In this document: piece by piece, positions 24,980-35,327 of the stretch
Layout of the letters: every line of letters begins with the position of its first letter
Position numbering within the stretch: position 1 is the first letter of the stretch
NCBI RefSeq assembly: GCF_030412785.1
Contig: NZ_CP125296.1
Span: 434,001 to 498,000, forward strand
Origin: Paraburkholderia sabiae
Lineage (GTDB): Bacteria; Pseudomonadota; Gammaproteobacteria; Burkholderiales; Burkholderiaceae
Direction of reading: 5' to 3'
DNA: 64,000 nucleotides
Notes under the pieces: model-generated
Database searches by the model: none
Told to the model about the DNA's origin: nothing
What the model saw: only the letters and a program-made list of their open reading frames with translations
Position numbers and translations under genes: made by a program

Positions 24980-26467
24980 ATGAATCAGCAAGCGGCTGCA
25001 GCCCAATACTCCGACGCGCAGGCAGGCGAACGCGCATCGCTTCTCGATGAAATCGTCGAGAAGAGCAAGGTAGCGAAGTCCGAGTCCGAACATGCGCGCG
25101 CGAAAGATCTGATCGGCGAACTCGTGAATCAGGTACTCGACGGCACGGTGATCGTGTCGGATAACCTGTCCGCGACGATCGATGCGCGCGTCGCCGAACT
25201 CGATCGCCTCATTTCCGATCAGTTGAGCGCCGTGATGCACGCGCCCGAGTTCCAGCGCATGGAAAGCACGTGGCGCGGCCTCGACTATCTGTGCAAGGAA
25301 AGCAATACGGGTTCGACGATCAAGATCAAGGCGCTGCATGCGCCGAAGCGCGACCTCGTTCGCGACTTCAAGACGGCGATCGAATTCGATCAGAGCGCGC
25401 TCTTCAAGAAGGTCTATGAAGAAGAGTTCGGCACATTCGGCGGTTCGCCGTTCGGCACGCTGATCGGCGACTTCGAAGTGACGCGCCAGCCGGAAGATAT
25501 GTACTTCATCGAGCAGATGTCGCACGTCGCGGCAGCCGCGCACGCGCCGTTCATCACATCGGCGTCGCCGGAACTGCTCGGGCTCGAAAGTTTCGCCGAT
25601 CTCGGCAAGCCGCGCGATCTCGGCAAGGTCTTCGATACCGTCGAATACGCCAAGTGGAAGTCGTTCCGCGACGCGGAAGACTCGCGCTATGTCGGCCTGA
25701 CGCTGCCGCGTTTTCTCGGCCGTCTGCCGTTCAATCCGAAAGACGGCGCAACGGCGGAAGGCTTCAATTTCGTCGAGGACGTCGACGGCACCGATCACAG
25801 CAAGTACCTGTGGTGTAACGCGGCGTGGGCATTCGCTGCGCGCCTGACGGCCGCATTCGACGACTTCGGCTGGTGCGCGGCGATTCGCGGCGTGGAAGGC
25901 GGCGGTCTGGTCGAAGATCTGCCGACTCACACGTTCAAGACCGACGACGGCGAAATCGCACTGAAGTGTCCGACTGAAATCGCGATCACCGATCGCCGCG
26001 AGAAAGAACTGAGCGATCTCGGTTTCATTCCGCTCGTCCATTGCAAGAACTCCGACTACGCTGCGTTTTTCGCCGCGCAGTCCGTACAGAAGCCGAAAAA
26101 ATACAACACCGATAGCGCGAATGCGAACTCCGTATTGTCCGCGCAATTGCAGTACATCTTCTCGGTATCGCGCGTTGCGCATTACCTGAAGGCGATGATG
26201 CGCGACAAGATCGGCAGCTTTGCATCGGCGCAAAACGTCGAAGTGTTTCTGAACCGCTGGATTTCGCAATACGTGCTGCTCGACGATAACGCGAGCCAGG
26301 AACAGAAGGCGCAGTTCCCGCTGCGCGAGGCATCGATTCAGGTCGCGGAAATTCCGGGCAAACCCGGCTCGTATCGTTCGGTCGCGTTCCTGCGTCCGCA
26401 CTTTCAGCTGGATGAGCTTTCCATTTCGCTGCGGCTTGTGGCGGATCTGCCGAAACCGGCAAATTGA
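24980..26467 (+). CDS. tssC: T6SS contractile sheath large subunit TssC (VipB)
   Basis: A 495-residue protein with the conserved core of TssC: LDGTVIVSDNLSATIDARVA, MHAPEFQRMESTWRGLDYLC, FGTLIGDFEVTRQPEDMYFI and FVEDVDGTDHSKYLWCNAAW, plus the C-terminal FLRPHFQLDELSISLRLVAD. It pairs with TssB in the sheath, which ClpV later disassembles. Length is the family norm. Confidence 0.97.
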   Translation: MNQQAAAAQYSDAQAGERASLLDEIVEKSKVAKSESEHARAKDLIGELVNQVLDGTVIVSDNLSATIDARVAELDRLISDQLSAVMHAPEFQRMESTWRGLDYLCKESNTGSTIKIKALHAPKRDLVRDFKTAIEFDQSALFKKVYEEEFGTFGGSPFGTLIGDFEVTRQPEDMYFIEQMSHVAAAAHAPFITSASPELLGLESFADLGKPRDLGKVFDTVEYAKWKSFRDAEDSRYVGLTLPRFLGRLPFNPKDGATAEGFNFVEDVDGTDHSKYLWCNAAWAFAARLTAAFDDFGWCAAIRGVEGGGLVEDLPTHTFKTDDGEIALKCPTEIAITDRREKELSDLGFIPLVHCKNSDYAAFFAAQSVQKPKKYNTDSANANSVLSAQLQYIFSVSRVAHYLKAMMRDKIGSFASAQNVEVFLNRWISQYVLLDDNASQEQKAQFPLREASIQVAEIPGKPGSYRSVAFLRPHFQLDELSISLRLVADLPKPAN

Positions 26468-26541
26468 TAAACGCAGTCAGTACACCCGGGTAGGCCGCCC
26501 GGGTGACTGTTAAAACCACCTCTTTGGGGAGTCGGGTAATT

Positions 26542-27045
26542 ATGAAGGACATCTACTTAAAGTTCGGCAATCCCGCAATCAAGGGCGAATCTGCCGACAA
26601 GGACCATCAAGGCTGGATCGAAATCGATTCGTGGACGCATGCGATCAAGCAGCCGCGTTCGGCGACGGCATCGACGGCGGGTGGTCACACGTCGGAGCGT
26701 TGCGAGCACGCGGACATGGAATTCACGAAAGACATCGACGTCGTGAGTCCGCTGCTGTATCAGCACGCTTCGGGCGGTACGACGTTCGACGAAGTGACGA
26801 TCGACTTCATGCGCTCGGATGGCGAAGGCAATCGCATCAAGTACCTCGAAGTGAAGCTCAAGTACGTGATCATTTCGAGCATCACGCCGAGCGTCATTGG
26901 TGAAGGCCTGCCCTCGGAAGCCTTCTCGCTGAAGTACGCTGCTGTGCAATGGAAGTACACGCAGCAGAAGATCGGCGGCAATCAGGGCGGCAATGCGCAA
27001 GGCGCATGGAGCCTGACGAAGAACGACAAGACGTACGCGGTCTGA
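26542..27045 (+). CDS. hcp: T6SS tube protein Hcp (TssD) of the main cluster
   Basis: A 167-residue Hcp: MKDIYLKFGNPAIKGESADK, HQGWIEIDSWTHAIKQPRSA, ADMEFTKDIDVVSPLLYQHA, and SLKYAAVQWKYTQQK at the C-terminus. It forms hexameric rings stacked into the inner tube. The start at 26542 is behind GGGGAG. It is of the same broad family as, but clearly distinct from, the Hcp at 18525-18992. It lies between tssC and tssE, as in Burkholderia T6SS clusters. Confidence 0.96.
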   Translation: MKDIYLKFGNPAIKGESADKDHQGWIEIDSWTHAIKQPRSATASTAGGHTSERCEHADMEFTKDIDVVSPLLYQHASGGTTFDEVTIDFMRSDGEGNRIKYLEVKLKYVIISSITPSVIGEGLPSEAFSLKYAAVQWKYTQQKIGGNQGGNAQGAWSLTKNDKTYAV

Positions 27046-27120
27046 TGAGAATGGGTTCGTGTGCCGCGATGCACGCGGACCTGTTTTCATTATTTCGTTG
27101 AGGTCGCTCCGCGCATACCA

Positions 27121-27600
27121 ATGAAGCGATTCGAACCCAGTTTCTTCGACAAGCTGTTCGACGACGAACCGCATCTGCCGGCACCCGCCGCGATGCGGCA
27201 ATTGTCGCTGGAAGAATTGAAGTCGAATGTCGCACGCGATGTCGAAGCGATCCTCAACACGCGCATTGCATTGACGGAAGCCGAACTTGCCGCGTTGCCC
27301 GAGTGCCAGCGCTCGGTGCTCACTTACGGCCTGAACGACTTTTCGGGCTTGAGTCTCGCGAGTCACTACGATCGCATGTTCATCTGCAAGTCGATCCAGC
27401 AGGCGATCGGGCGTCATGAGCCGCGTCTGCAGCAGGTCGCGGTGACACTCGAATTGAACGAGCAGTCGACCAATGCACTGTACTTTGCGATTCAGGCTTT
27501 GCTGGTCGTGCATCCGGCGGAAGAGCCGGTGAGTTTCGACGCGATGCTGCATCCGTCGACGTTGCAATACTCGGTGACGCGCGCACGCGCGAAGCTGTGA
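27121..27600 (+). CDS. tssE: T6SS baseplate protein TssE (gp25-like)
   Basis: A 159-residue protein starting MKRFEPSFFDKLFDDEPHLP with the lysozyme-like gp25 domain: LSLEELKSNVARDVEAILNT, LTYGLNDFSGLSLAS and VAVTLELNEQSTNALYFAIQ. It initiates sheath assembly at the baseplate. The ATG at 27121 gives the typical N-terminus; a GTG 20 codons earlier is less likely. Confidence 0.94.
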   Translation: MKRFEPSFFDKLFDDEPHLPAPAAMRQLSLEELKSNVARDVEAILNTRIALTEAELAALPECQRSVLTYGLNDFSGLSLASHYDRMFICKSIQQAIGRHEPRLQQVAVTLELNEQSTNALYFAIQALLVVHPAEEPVSFDAMLHPSTLQYSVTRARAKL

Positions 27601-27655
27601 TACCGCGCGCCTGCATGCAGGCCGAAGCGGAAAGATCTGGCTCGGGGATGGAGTA

Positions 27656-29494
27656 ATGGAAGAACTGCTGCCGTATTACGAGCGAGAGTTGTCGTTTCTG
27701 CGGCGTTATTCGCGCGATTTCGCCGAGCGCTATCCGAAGATCGCTGCGCGCCTCGCGATGACGGGCGAGCATTGCGAAGATCCGCATGTCGAGCGGATGA
27801 TCGAGTCGTTCGCGCTATTGGGCGCGCGAATCAACAAGAAGCTCGACGACGATTACCCCGAGTTCACCGAAGCGCTTTTCGAAGTGCTTTACCCGCATTA
27901 TCTGCGGCCATTTCCTTCGTGTTCGATTGCGCAATTCGGCGTGTCGAGCGGTATCGGCAATCTGACGCAACCGGTAACCGTCGAACGCGGCACTGAAGTC
28001 AAATCGCGTCCTATCCGCGGTGTGCAGTGCCGGTTTCGCACAGCCTATGACGTTACGCTCGCGCCCATTCGCATTTCAGAAGGAAAGTACATATCAGTCG
28101 CCATGGCGCCCAGCGCGACCGTGCTGCCCGCCAACGCGACAGGCATGCTGTCGATCACGATCGAATCGACCGCACCGCAACTCGATCTCGGCGCGTTGAA
28201 GCTGAGTACTTTGCGCGCGCATTTGCACGGCGAGCAATCGTTCGTCGCGGCATTGTCCGACTGTCTTTTCATGCACGCACTCGCGGCCTACGTCGAGCCC
28301 GATCGTAACGGCGTATGGAAAGCACTAAAGAACGTCCCCGTCGTACAGGCAGGCTTCGACGAACAGGATGCGTTGATCGACTATCCGGCGAAGTCACATC
28401 CTGCTTATCGGCTGTTGACCGAGTACTTTGCGTTTCCGGACAAGTTCAGTTTCGCCGACGTCGATCTCGCGTCGATGCTGCGTGCAAGCGGCCGTTGTCA
28501 GCGGATCACGCTGCACGTCGTGCTGAAAGACGTGCGCGGCGATTCGAATATCGCGCGCCTGCTCGATGCGATGTCGGCGCAGCATCTGCGGCTCTTCTGC
28601 ACTCCCGTCGTGAATCTTTTCAGGCAACACGGCGAGCCGATCCGCATCAGTCATCAGGCCGTGTCGTATCCCGTGGTCGCGGAAGCGCGCCGCGCATTCG
28701 CGTACGAGGTGTACTCGATCGATTCGGTGAAGCTCGTGCGCCAGCAGGCGCAGGGCGAATCGGTGACGGAGTTTCGCCCGTTCTATTCGCTGCATCACGG
28801 CGAGACGGCTCACGCGGGCCACTACTGGTTTGCGCGCCGCAACGACTGGGTCGCGCAAAAAAGTCCGGGCTACGAGACGGAAATCTCAATCGTCGATATC
28901 GACTTCGAACCGGCCGCGCCGCAAACGGACACGCTCAGCGTCGACCTCACGTGTACGAACCGCGATCTGCCCGCGCAACTCGCGGCAGGCTTGGAAGGCG
29001 GCGATCTGTTCCTCGAAGGCGGCTCGCTTGCGAGCACGTTGACGCTGTTGCGCAGACCCACGCCGAGCGTTCGCTTCGAACGGGGCCGCTCCGCGCACTG
29101 GCGCCTGATTTCGCACCTCGCGCTCAATCACGTTTCGCTGGCGGGCAGCGGCCTTGCAGCGCTAAAGGAAATGCTCGCGCTGTACGACTTGCGGCGCACG
29201 GCGGTGTCGGCGCGCCATGTCGACGGTATTGTCGGTATCGATCAGCGCGCGGCCGTGCAATGGTTGCCGGGCAATCCGTTCGCGACGTTCGTTCGCGGCA
29301 TCGAAGTGCGCCTGACCGTCGATGAAGAGCATTTCGTCGGCGCGAGTCTCGCTTCATTTGTCGGTGTGATCGATCGATTCTTTGGGCTGTATGTGCATCT
29401 GAACAGCTTTGTGCAACTGGTCGTCGTGTCGAAGCGCACAGGCGAGGAGATCTTGCGATGCAAACCGCGCAGCGGCGAATCGATCCTGGTGTAG
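27656..29494 (+). CDS. tssF: T6SS baseplate protein TssF
   Basis: A 612-residue protein opening MEELLPYYERELSFLRRYSR DF, the standard TssF start, with KLDDDYPEFTEALFEVLYPH and FPSCSIAQFG following and FATFVRGIEVRLTVDEEHFV near the end. TssF forms the wedge with TssG and TssE. It overlaps tssG by 37 bases, an unusually long but in-family overlap. Confidence 0.96.
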   Translation: MEELLPYYERELSFLRRYSRDFAERYPKIAARLAMTGEHCEDPHVERMIESFALLGARINKKLDDDYPEFTEALFEVLYPHYLRPFPSCSIAQFGVSSGIGNLTQPVTVERGTEVKSRPIRGVQCRFRTAYDVTLAPIRISEGKYISVAMAPSATVLPANATGMLSITIESTAPQLDLGALKLSTLRAHLHGEQSFVAALSDCLFMHALAAYVEPDRNGVWKALKNVPVVQAGFDEQDALIDYPAKSHPAYRLLTEYFAFPDKFSFADVDLASMLRASGRCQRITLHVVLKDVRGDSNIARLLDAMSAQHLRLFCTPVVNLFRQHGEPIRISHQAVSYPVVAEARRAFAYEVYSIDSVKLVRQQAQGESVTEFRPFYSLHHGETAHAGHYWFARRNDWVAQKSPGYETEISIVDIDFEPAAPQTDTLSVDLTCTNRDLPAQLAAGLEGGDLFLEGGSLASTLTLLRRPTPSVRFERGRSAHWRLISHLALNHVSLAGSGLAALKEMLALYDLRRTAVSARHVDGIVGIDQRAAVQWLPGNPFATFVRGIEVRLTVDEEHFVGASLASFVGVIDRFFGLYVHLNSFVQLVVVSKRTGEEILRCKPRSGESILV

Positions 29495-30543
29495 TCGAGC
29501 AACTGCTCGACGAGCCGCATCGCTTCGAGTTCTTTCAGGCGGTGCGGTTGCTGGAAAAGTGGTTTGGGCAGGAAGCGTCGCAGCGTCCCGGCGATGTCGT
29601 CGCGCAACGCATGACGTTTCGAACGACGCTGTCGCTCGCGTTTCCGCCGAGCGAAATTCAGGGCGCGGTGTCGTACGACGAAGAGGGCGGCGCGCTAAAC
29701 GACAAGGCTCAACGCACGGCAGCGCTCGCAGACGACGCGATCGGCAAGGTCGATCTGACGCCCGCATTCTTCGGCCTGCTCGGCGGACAGGGTGCGCTGC
29801 CGCTGAACTACACGGAACAGCTGATTAACCGCGAGCAGTTGACGCGCGATCGCGCCGCACGCGAGTTCTTCGACATTTTCTCGAATCGCGCGACGGCGCT
29901 CTTCTACGCGGCATGGAAGAAGTACCGCTTGCCGTTTCATTACGAACTCGATCGCGATGGACGCTACTTGCCGTTGCTGCTGTCGCTCGCGGGTGTTTCG
30001 GATGCGGACACGCGTGCGAGCCTGCAAAGGGGCAAAGGCGCGCTGTTCGATGAAGCGATTGCGGGCCACGCACTGGCTGCGCGTCATCGGCCGGTATCGG
30101 CTGCGTATTTGCAGCGCAATCTGTCCGAGTACTTCAACGTGCCCGTGCATGTCGAGCAGTTCGTCGGCAAATGGTACGACGTGCCGCGCGATCAGTTGAC
30201 GGTACTCGGCAGCGTCAATGCGACGCTCGGCGCAACCGCACTGGCGGGCACGCGCGTGTGGCAGCGCGATTTGCGCGTGCGTCTGCTGATCGGTCCATTG
30301 AAGAAAGCCGACTATGAAGCCTTCTTGCCCGGTGCGGAACGCGCGATCGCGCTGGAGCGCATGCTGACGCTGCTGGCGGGCGTTACGCTCGAATACGAAG
30401 TCAAGCTGATACTCCGGCACGAAGACGTCGGACCGAGCATTCTCGGCAAGGGCTCGCGTCTAGGCTGGGACGCGTTCCTTTGCACGCACGAGGTACGCGA
30501 GGATCGTGCGGATGCCCGCTACGAACTCCACGTGATTCACTGA
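29458..30543 (+). CDS. tssG: T6SS baseplate protein TssG
   Basis: A 361-residue protein with VEQLLDEPHRFEFFQAVRLL, FRTTLSLAFPPSEIQGAV, TPAFFGLLGGQGALPLNYTE and REFFDIFSNRATALFYAAWK, all classic TssG segments. It completes the baseplate wedge with TssF and recruits TssK. The ATG at 29458 lies inside tssF behind AGGAG at 29446-29450. Confidence 0.96.
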   Translation: MQTAQRRIDPGVVEQLLDEPHRFEFFQAVRLLEKWFGQEASQRPGDVVAQRMTFRTTLSLAFPPSEIQGAVSYDEEGGALNDKAQRTAALADDAIGKVDLTPAFFGLLGGQGALPLNYTEQLINREQLTRDRAAREFFDIFSNRATALFYAAWKKYRLPFHYELDRDGRYLPLLLSLAGVSDADTRASLQRGKGALFDEAIAGHALAARHRPVSAAYLQRNLSEYFNVPVHVEQFVGKWYDVPRDQLTVLGSVNATLGATALAGTRVWQRDLRVRLLIGPLKKADYEAFLPGAERAIALERMLTLLAGVTLEYEVKLILRHEDVGPSILGKGSRLGWDAFLCTHEVREDRADARYELHVIH

Positions 30544-30585
30544 CGACCACATAGAACGACACACGAAAACATCGGACAGTACGCC

Positions 30586-33240
30586 ATGAGCACGCCATTG
30601 AAGACCCTGATCGCCAAACTCAACCCGACGTGCCGACAGGCAACCGAGCAGGCCGCAAGCCGCTGCCTGTCGCGGGGTCACTACGAGGTCGATCTGGAGC
30701 ATCTGTTCGGCGCGTTGCTCGACGAGGCCGCGACCGACGTGCCGCTCGTACTGCGCGCAAGCGCTATCGACATCAATGCGCTGCGTGGCGATCTCGAACG
30801 CGAACTGGAGCGCCTGAAAACGGGCAACACGCGCACGCCAGTATTCTCGGTGCATCTGATTGCGCTATTCGAACAGGCATGGCTGATTGCATCGCTGGAT
30901 TCGCAGATTGCGCGCATCCGTTCGGGGCATCTCTTGCTTGCGTTGCTGAGCGCGCCGGATCTCGCCCAATTCGCGCAGCGTATGTCGCCGCTCTTTGCGC
31001 AAGTACGTGTCACCGACTTGAAACACAGGTTCGATGAGTTGACGCAAGGCTCGCGCGAGAGCGAAGTCGCGACGGCATCGACGGAAAGTGCTGAGTTTGC
31101 GGACGAGAATGCGCGCGTCAAGGCGCCTTCGAAAACGCCCGCGCTCGACACGTACACGACGAACCTCACGCAACGCGCACGCGACGGTCACATCGACCCG
31201 GTAATCGGCCGCGAAGCGGAAATCCGCCAGACGATCGACATTCTGATGCGTCGCCGCCAGAACAACCCGATCATGACGGGCGAAGCAGGCGTCGGTAAAA
31301 CGGCTGTGGTCGAAGGGCTCGCGCTGCGCATTGCAGCCGACGACGTGCCGCCGCCCCTGCGCGGCGTGGCGCTGCATGTACTCGACATGGGGCTGTTGCA
31401 GGCAGGGGCGAGCGTGAAGGGCGAGTTCGAGAATCGCTTGAAGAGCGTGATCGATGAAGTGAAGAAGAGCGCGCATCCCATCATTCTCTTTATCGATGAA
31501 GCGCATACGATCATCGGCGCAGGCGGCACGGCAGGTCAGAACGATGCCGCGAATCTGCTGAAGCCAGCGCTTGCGCGCGGCGAATTGCGCACGATTGCCG
31601 CAACAACCTGGAGCGAATACAAAAAGTACTTCGAGAAAGATGCGGCGCTTGCACGGCGTTTTCAGGTCGTGAAGATCGAAGAGCCGAGTGAAGCGCTGGC
31701 GTCGGCGATGTTGCGCGGCATGGCGGCGATGATGGAGAAGCACTTCAACGTCCGCATTCTCGATCAGGCGATTACGGAAGCGGTGCGGCTGTCGCATCGC
31801 TATATCAGCGGGCGGCAGTTGCCGGACAAAGCGATCAGCGTGCTCGATACGGCCTGCGCCAAGGTCGCGCTGGCACAGAGCGCGACGCCCGCAGCCATCG
31901 ACGACACGAGCAAGCGGATCGAACGAATCGATGCGGAAGTCGCGGCACTGGAACGCGAAGCAGCGAGCGGCGCGACACACGATGAACGCTTGGCGGAACT
32001 GCGCGGGCAACGCGCAAGCGAGGTCGAACGGCTCGGGCACGATCAGGCGCGATACGAGAAGGAGCGTGCGATCGTCGGTGAAATCGTGGCGTTGCGCGAA
32101 CAGCTCGACGCGTCGCGCGATGGAAAAAGCAATGCAGACGATGCGCCGAACGTGCGCGAAACGCTTGAAAGCCGTGTCGCCGAACTCGCGGAATTGCAGA
32201 AGACCACGCCGATGGTGCCGTTGCAGGTGGACGCGCATGTCGTCGCTGAGATCGTCGCATCGTGGACGGGCATTCCGCTTGGCCGCATGGTGAAGGACGA
32301 ACTGCGTACCGTGCTGAATCTGCAGCCGCTGTTGACGGCGCGCGTGATCGGCCAGGATCACGCACTCGAAGCGATTGCGCAGCGCGTGCGCACCGCGAGC
32401 GCAAATCTCGAAGATCCCAACAAGCCGCGCGGCGTGTTCATGTTCGTCGGGCCATCCGGTGTCGGCAAGACTGAGACGGCACTCGCACTTGCCGATATTC
32501 TCTACGGCGGCGAGCGCAAGATGATCACGATCAACATGAGCGAGTACCAGGAAGCGCACAGCGTATCGGGACTCAAAGGCTCGCCGCCGGGTTATGTCGG
32601 GTACGGCGAGGGCGGCGTGTTGACGGAAGCGGTGCGGCGCAATCCGTATTCCGTCGTGCTGCTCGATGAAGTTGAAAAAGCGCATCCGGATGTACTCGAA
32701 ATGTTCTTTCAGGTATTCGACAAAGGCGCGATGGACGATGCCGAAGGGCGTGAGATCGACTTCCGCAATACGCTGATCATTCTGACGTCGAATGTCGGTT
32801 CTTCTGTTGTGATGCAGGCGTGCTTGAACAAAAGCGCTGAAGAATTGCCCGATGCCGAGGCGCTTTCCGAAATGCTGCGTTCGCAGTTGTACAAGGCATT
32901 CAAGCCCGCATTTCTTGGCCGCATGAAAGTCGTGCCGTATTACCCGATTTCCGACGATGTGCTTGCCGAGATCATCGAACTCAAACTCGAACGCATCCAG
33001 CGGCGTATCGAAGCGAATCACAAGGCTGAATTCGAGTGGGACGAGTCGCTCGTCGATGCCGTGCTCGCGCGTTGTACCGAAGTGGATTCGGGTGCGCGCA
33101 ACGTCGATCACATTCTGAACGGCACATTGCTGCCCGAAATCGCCCAGCAAGTGCTCGAACGTATCGCCGACGGCGTGCCCATCAAGCGGATCGGCGCACG
33201 AGCGACGGAAGCGGGCGAGTTCGAATACACCGTTGTTTGA
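30586..33240 (+). CDS. clpV: T6SS sheath-recycling AAA+ ATPase ClpV (TssH)
   Basis: An 884-residue Clp/Hsp100 protein: N-terminal Clp-N domain recognising TssC, first AAA+ module with Walker A GEAGVGKT at 232-239 and [15 protein letters not shown], a coiled-coil middle domain around residues 440-530, and a second module with GPSGVGKT at 622-629 and [14 protein letters not shown]. It disassembles contracted sheath for re-use. Length is normal. tssA follows at once. Confidence 0.96.
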   Translation: MSTPLKTLIAKLNPTCRQATEQAASRCLSRGHYEVDLEHLFGALLDEAATDVPLVLRASAIDINALRGDLERELERLKTGNTRTPVFSVHLIALFEQAWLIASLDSQIARIRSGHLLLALLSAPDLAQFAQRMSPLFAQVRVTDLKHRFDELTQGSRESEVATASTESAEFADENARVKAPSKTPALDTYTTNLTQRARDGHIDPVIGREAEIRQTIDILMRRRQNNPIMTGEAGVGKTAVVEGLALRIAADDVPPPLRGVALHVLDMGLLQAGASVKGEFENRLKSVIDEVKKSAHPIILFIDEAHTIIGAGGTAGQNDAANLLKPALARGELRTIAATTWSEYKKYFEKDAALARRFQVVKIEEPSEALASAMLRGMAAMMEKHFNVRILDQAITEAVRLSHRYISGRQLPDKAISVLDTACAKVALAQSATPAAIDDTSKRIERIDAEVAALEREAASGATHDERLAELRGQRASEVERLGHDQARYEKERAIVGEIVALREQLDASRDGKSNADDAPNVRETLESRVAELAELQKTTPMVPLQVDAHVVAEIVASWTGIPLGRMVKDELRTVLNLQPLLTARVIGQDHALEAIAQRVRTASANLEDPNKPRGVFMFVGPSGVGKTETALALADILYGGERKMITINMSEYQEAHSVSGLKGSPPGYVGYGEGGVLTEAVRRNPYSVVLLDEVEKAHPDVLEMFFQVFDKGAMDDAEGREIDFRNTLIILTSNVGSSVVMQACLNKSAEELPDAEALSEMLRSQLYKAFKPAFLGRMKVVPYYPISDDVLAEIIELKLERIQRRIEANHKAEFEWDESLVDAVLARCTEVDSGARNVDHILNGTLLPEIAQQVLERIADGVPIKRIGARATEAGEFEYTVV

Positions 33241-33241
33241 G

Positions 33242-34384
33242 ATGCTTCAGAACATGCCGACCAATTTCATTACGTTGCTTGAACCCATTACGGAAGCCTC
33301 GCCGTGTGGCGATGATCTGTTGTTCTCGGCTGAATTCGATGCGATCCAGCACGCGCGCCGCTTCGACGATGCATCGCTGGATCAGGGCGAATGGGTCACG
33401 GAAATCAAGGAAGCCGACTGGTCTTTCGTCATCGAGCAATGCACGGCGCTGCTGAAAACGCAGACCAAAGATCTGCGGCTTGCCGCGTGGCTGACGGAAG
33501 CGCTTGCGATCGAAGAAGGCGCAGTCGGGCTGACGCAGGGCTATTCATTGCTGGCGGGCTTGTGCGAGCGCTATTGGGACAGCGTGCATCCTCTCGTTGA
33601 CGGTGACGATGCGGAGTACCGGCTCGGCAATATTGGCTGGCTAGTGGTGCGTACGGCGGAATTGCTGCGCGCGCTGCCCGTCACGCAGGCACCGGGCAGT
33701 TCGTTCAGCACGCTCGATTGGGACGTGGCCACGCACGTCGCGCAAGCTATCAAGCGTGACCCCGAGCATGCGGACGATATCGCGCGCGGCAAGCCGTCGA
33801 ACGAACAGATCGAGATGTCGAAGCGTTCGACGCCGCCCGCGTTTTACACCGTTCTGCTTGCTGATCTGCGTGCATTTGAAGCAGCGATGCGCTCGCTCGA
33901 AAGCGAACTGGAGCGTCATGCGGGCGACGCCGCACCGAGTTTCCGTCAGGCGAAGGATGCCTACGAAGCCGTGTATCGCCTCGCCGAACGCTTTGCGAAA
34001 GATGTGGGTGCGAATACAGCAAGTACGCCGACACCAGCTGCTGCATCACAAGAACAACAACCCTCTGCAGAAGAGCGTAGCGAGCCTTCGTTCAGAACGC
34101 CGCCGCAGCTCGAGGAGCCACCGTTGCCTATGTCGACTACAAGTGTGTCCAATCCGACGCCGGGCGTCATTCAAACCCGCGCGCAGGCCGTCGCGCAGCT
34201 GCGTGCGGTCGCGCGTTTCTTTCGCCATACGGAGCCGCACAGTCCCGCCGCGTATCTCGCGGACAAGGCGGCAGAGTGGGCGGATATGCCGTTGCATCAG
34301 TGGCTTGCAACCGTCGTCAAGGACGACGGCTCGCTCGCTCACATCCGCGAGATGCTGGGCGTGAAGCCCGACGATAACAACTAG
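33242..34384 (+). CDS. tssA: T6SS assembly protein TssA
   Basis: A 380-residue protein with the ImpA N-terminal domain (FITLLEPITEASPCGDDLLF, KDLRLAAWLTEALAIEEGAV, GLCERYWDSVHPLVDGDDAE). A variable Gln/Ser/Pro-rich linker follows, then a short C-terminal domain (AVAQLRAVARFFRHTEPHSP, WADMPLHQWLATVVKDDGSL). TssA primes baseplate and tube polymerisation. The start is uncertain: I take the ATG at 33242; a TTG at 33233 and an ATG at 33254 are alternatives. Confidence 0.92.
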   Translation: MLQNMPTNFITLLEPITEASPCGDDLLFSAEFDAIQHARRFDDASLDQGEWVTEIKEADWSFVIEQCTALLKTQTKDLRLAAWLTEALAIEEGAVGLTQGYSLLAGLCERYWDSVHPLVDGDDAEYRLGNIGWLVVRTAELLRALPVTQAPGSSFSTLDWDVATHVAQAIKRDPEHADDIARGKPSNEQIEMSKRSTPPAFYTVLLADLRAFEAAMRSLESELERHAGDAAPSFRQAKDAYEAVYRLAERFAKDVGANTASTPTPAAASQEQQPSAEERSEPSFRTPPQLEEPPLPMSTTSVSNPTPGVIQTRAQAVAQLRAVARFFRHTEPHSPAAYLADKAAEWADMPLHQWLATVVKDDGSLAHIREMLGVKPDDNN

Positions 34385-34402
34385 AACGCCGCGCGCATTG
34401 CG

Positions 34403-35323
34403 TCACGAACCCGCGCGGAACTCGATACGTCGATTGCGCGCGCGGCCATCGGCCGTGTCGTTCGTTGCGATCGGTTGATCGGGCCCGACGCCGAGCGTCG
34501 ACAGCTGTTGCGGCGAAATGCCCTTCGCGACGAGATAACCCTTCACGGCGTCGGCGCGCGCCTGGCTCAGCGCGATATTCGACGTACGACTGCCGGACGT
34601 ATCCGTGTGCCCGATAATCGCGACCTGCTTCGTCGTCATCTTCGTAAGCACGGACGCCATCTGGTCGAGAATCGTGCGGCCTTGCGGCGTCAACGTCGCG
34701 CTGCCCGTTTCGAATTCGATCGTGCGATTCGCGAGCGTCTGATCGAGCAGACCCTGTTCGGACGCACTGACGCGCAATGCGTTTTTGATCGTGTACGTCG
34801 GGTTCAGCGAATTCGCCATATCGCTGGCAAGCTGCTGACGTTGCGCTTCGTTGCGCACTTCGCCCTTCACTTCGATCGACGTGCCGTCGATCTTCAACTG
34901 GCCCTTGCTGATCTGCTTGAGTTCGGGACCGATCAGTTTCTGTACGTTCGCGCTCCAGTTGGGCGGCGTCGCTACATCGCCGATCTCGATCTGATCGACG
35001 ACGTTCGCCGCGCCATACGTGTCGCGCAAACGGGCGAGCACAGCGGCCTTGGTTGCCTCGTCGGGCAGTTTGCCGCCTACGACTACCTGTCCTGGCGTTG
35101 CATTCGCGGCAGGCGGTGCTGACGTGACCGCGCCCGTTGCGGCAGGCGACGAAGTGTTGGGCGTCGATGCTGGCGCGGGCAGCACAGTCGTACGAATCTT
35201 GTTGCCGCTGTTGTCGACAGGCGTGACGTTCGCGGGACCGGCGTTGTCCGCAAACGCCGTCGCACTGAACGACGCAGCGAGCAATGCGCTGGCGAGCAGG
35301 GAAAGCTTCAATCGCATCGTCAT
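34403..35323 (-). CDS. OmpA-family protein of the T6SS cluster
   Basis: A 306-residue exported protein, signal peptide MTMRLKLSLLASALLAASFS ATAFA, then a Pro/Ala/Thr-rich stretch, a BON-like segment (DEATKAAVLARLRDTYGAAN VVDQ and KGQLKIDGTSIEVKGEVR) and a C-terminal OmpA-like peptidoglycan-binding domain (TIEFETGSATLTPQGRTILD, IIGHTDTSGS, GRARNRRIEF). It probably anchors the secretion complex to the cell wall, taking the role of the peptidoglycan-binding domain missing from this TssL. The ATG at 35323 follows AGGAG. It lies directly after tagF. Confidence 0.88.
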   Translation of the reverse strand: MTMRLKLSLLASALLAASFSATAFADNAGPANVTPVDNSGNKIRTTVLPAPASTPNTSSPAATGAVTSAPPAANATPGQVVVGGKLPDEATKAAVLARLRDTYGAANVVDQIEIGDVATPPNWSANVQKLIGPELKQISKGQLKIDGTSIEVKGEVRNEAQRQQLASDMANSLNPTYTIKNALRVSASEQGLLDQTLANRTIEFETGSATLTPQGRTILDQMASVLTKMTTKQVAIIGHTDTSGSRTSNIALSQARADAVKGYLVAKGISPQQLSTLGVGPDQPIATNDTADGRARNRRIEFRAGS

Positions 35324-35327
35324 GGTC

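Noticed and set aside
30865..33150. Minus-strand open frame of 761 codons across clpV
   Set aside because: Arginine/histidine/phenylalanine-rich with no domain, opposite an intact ClpV.
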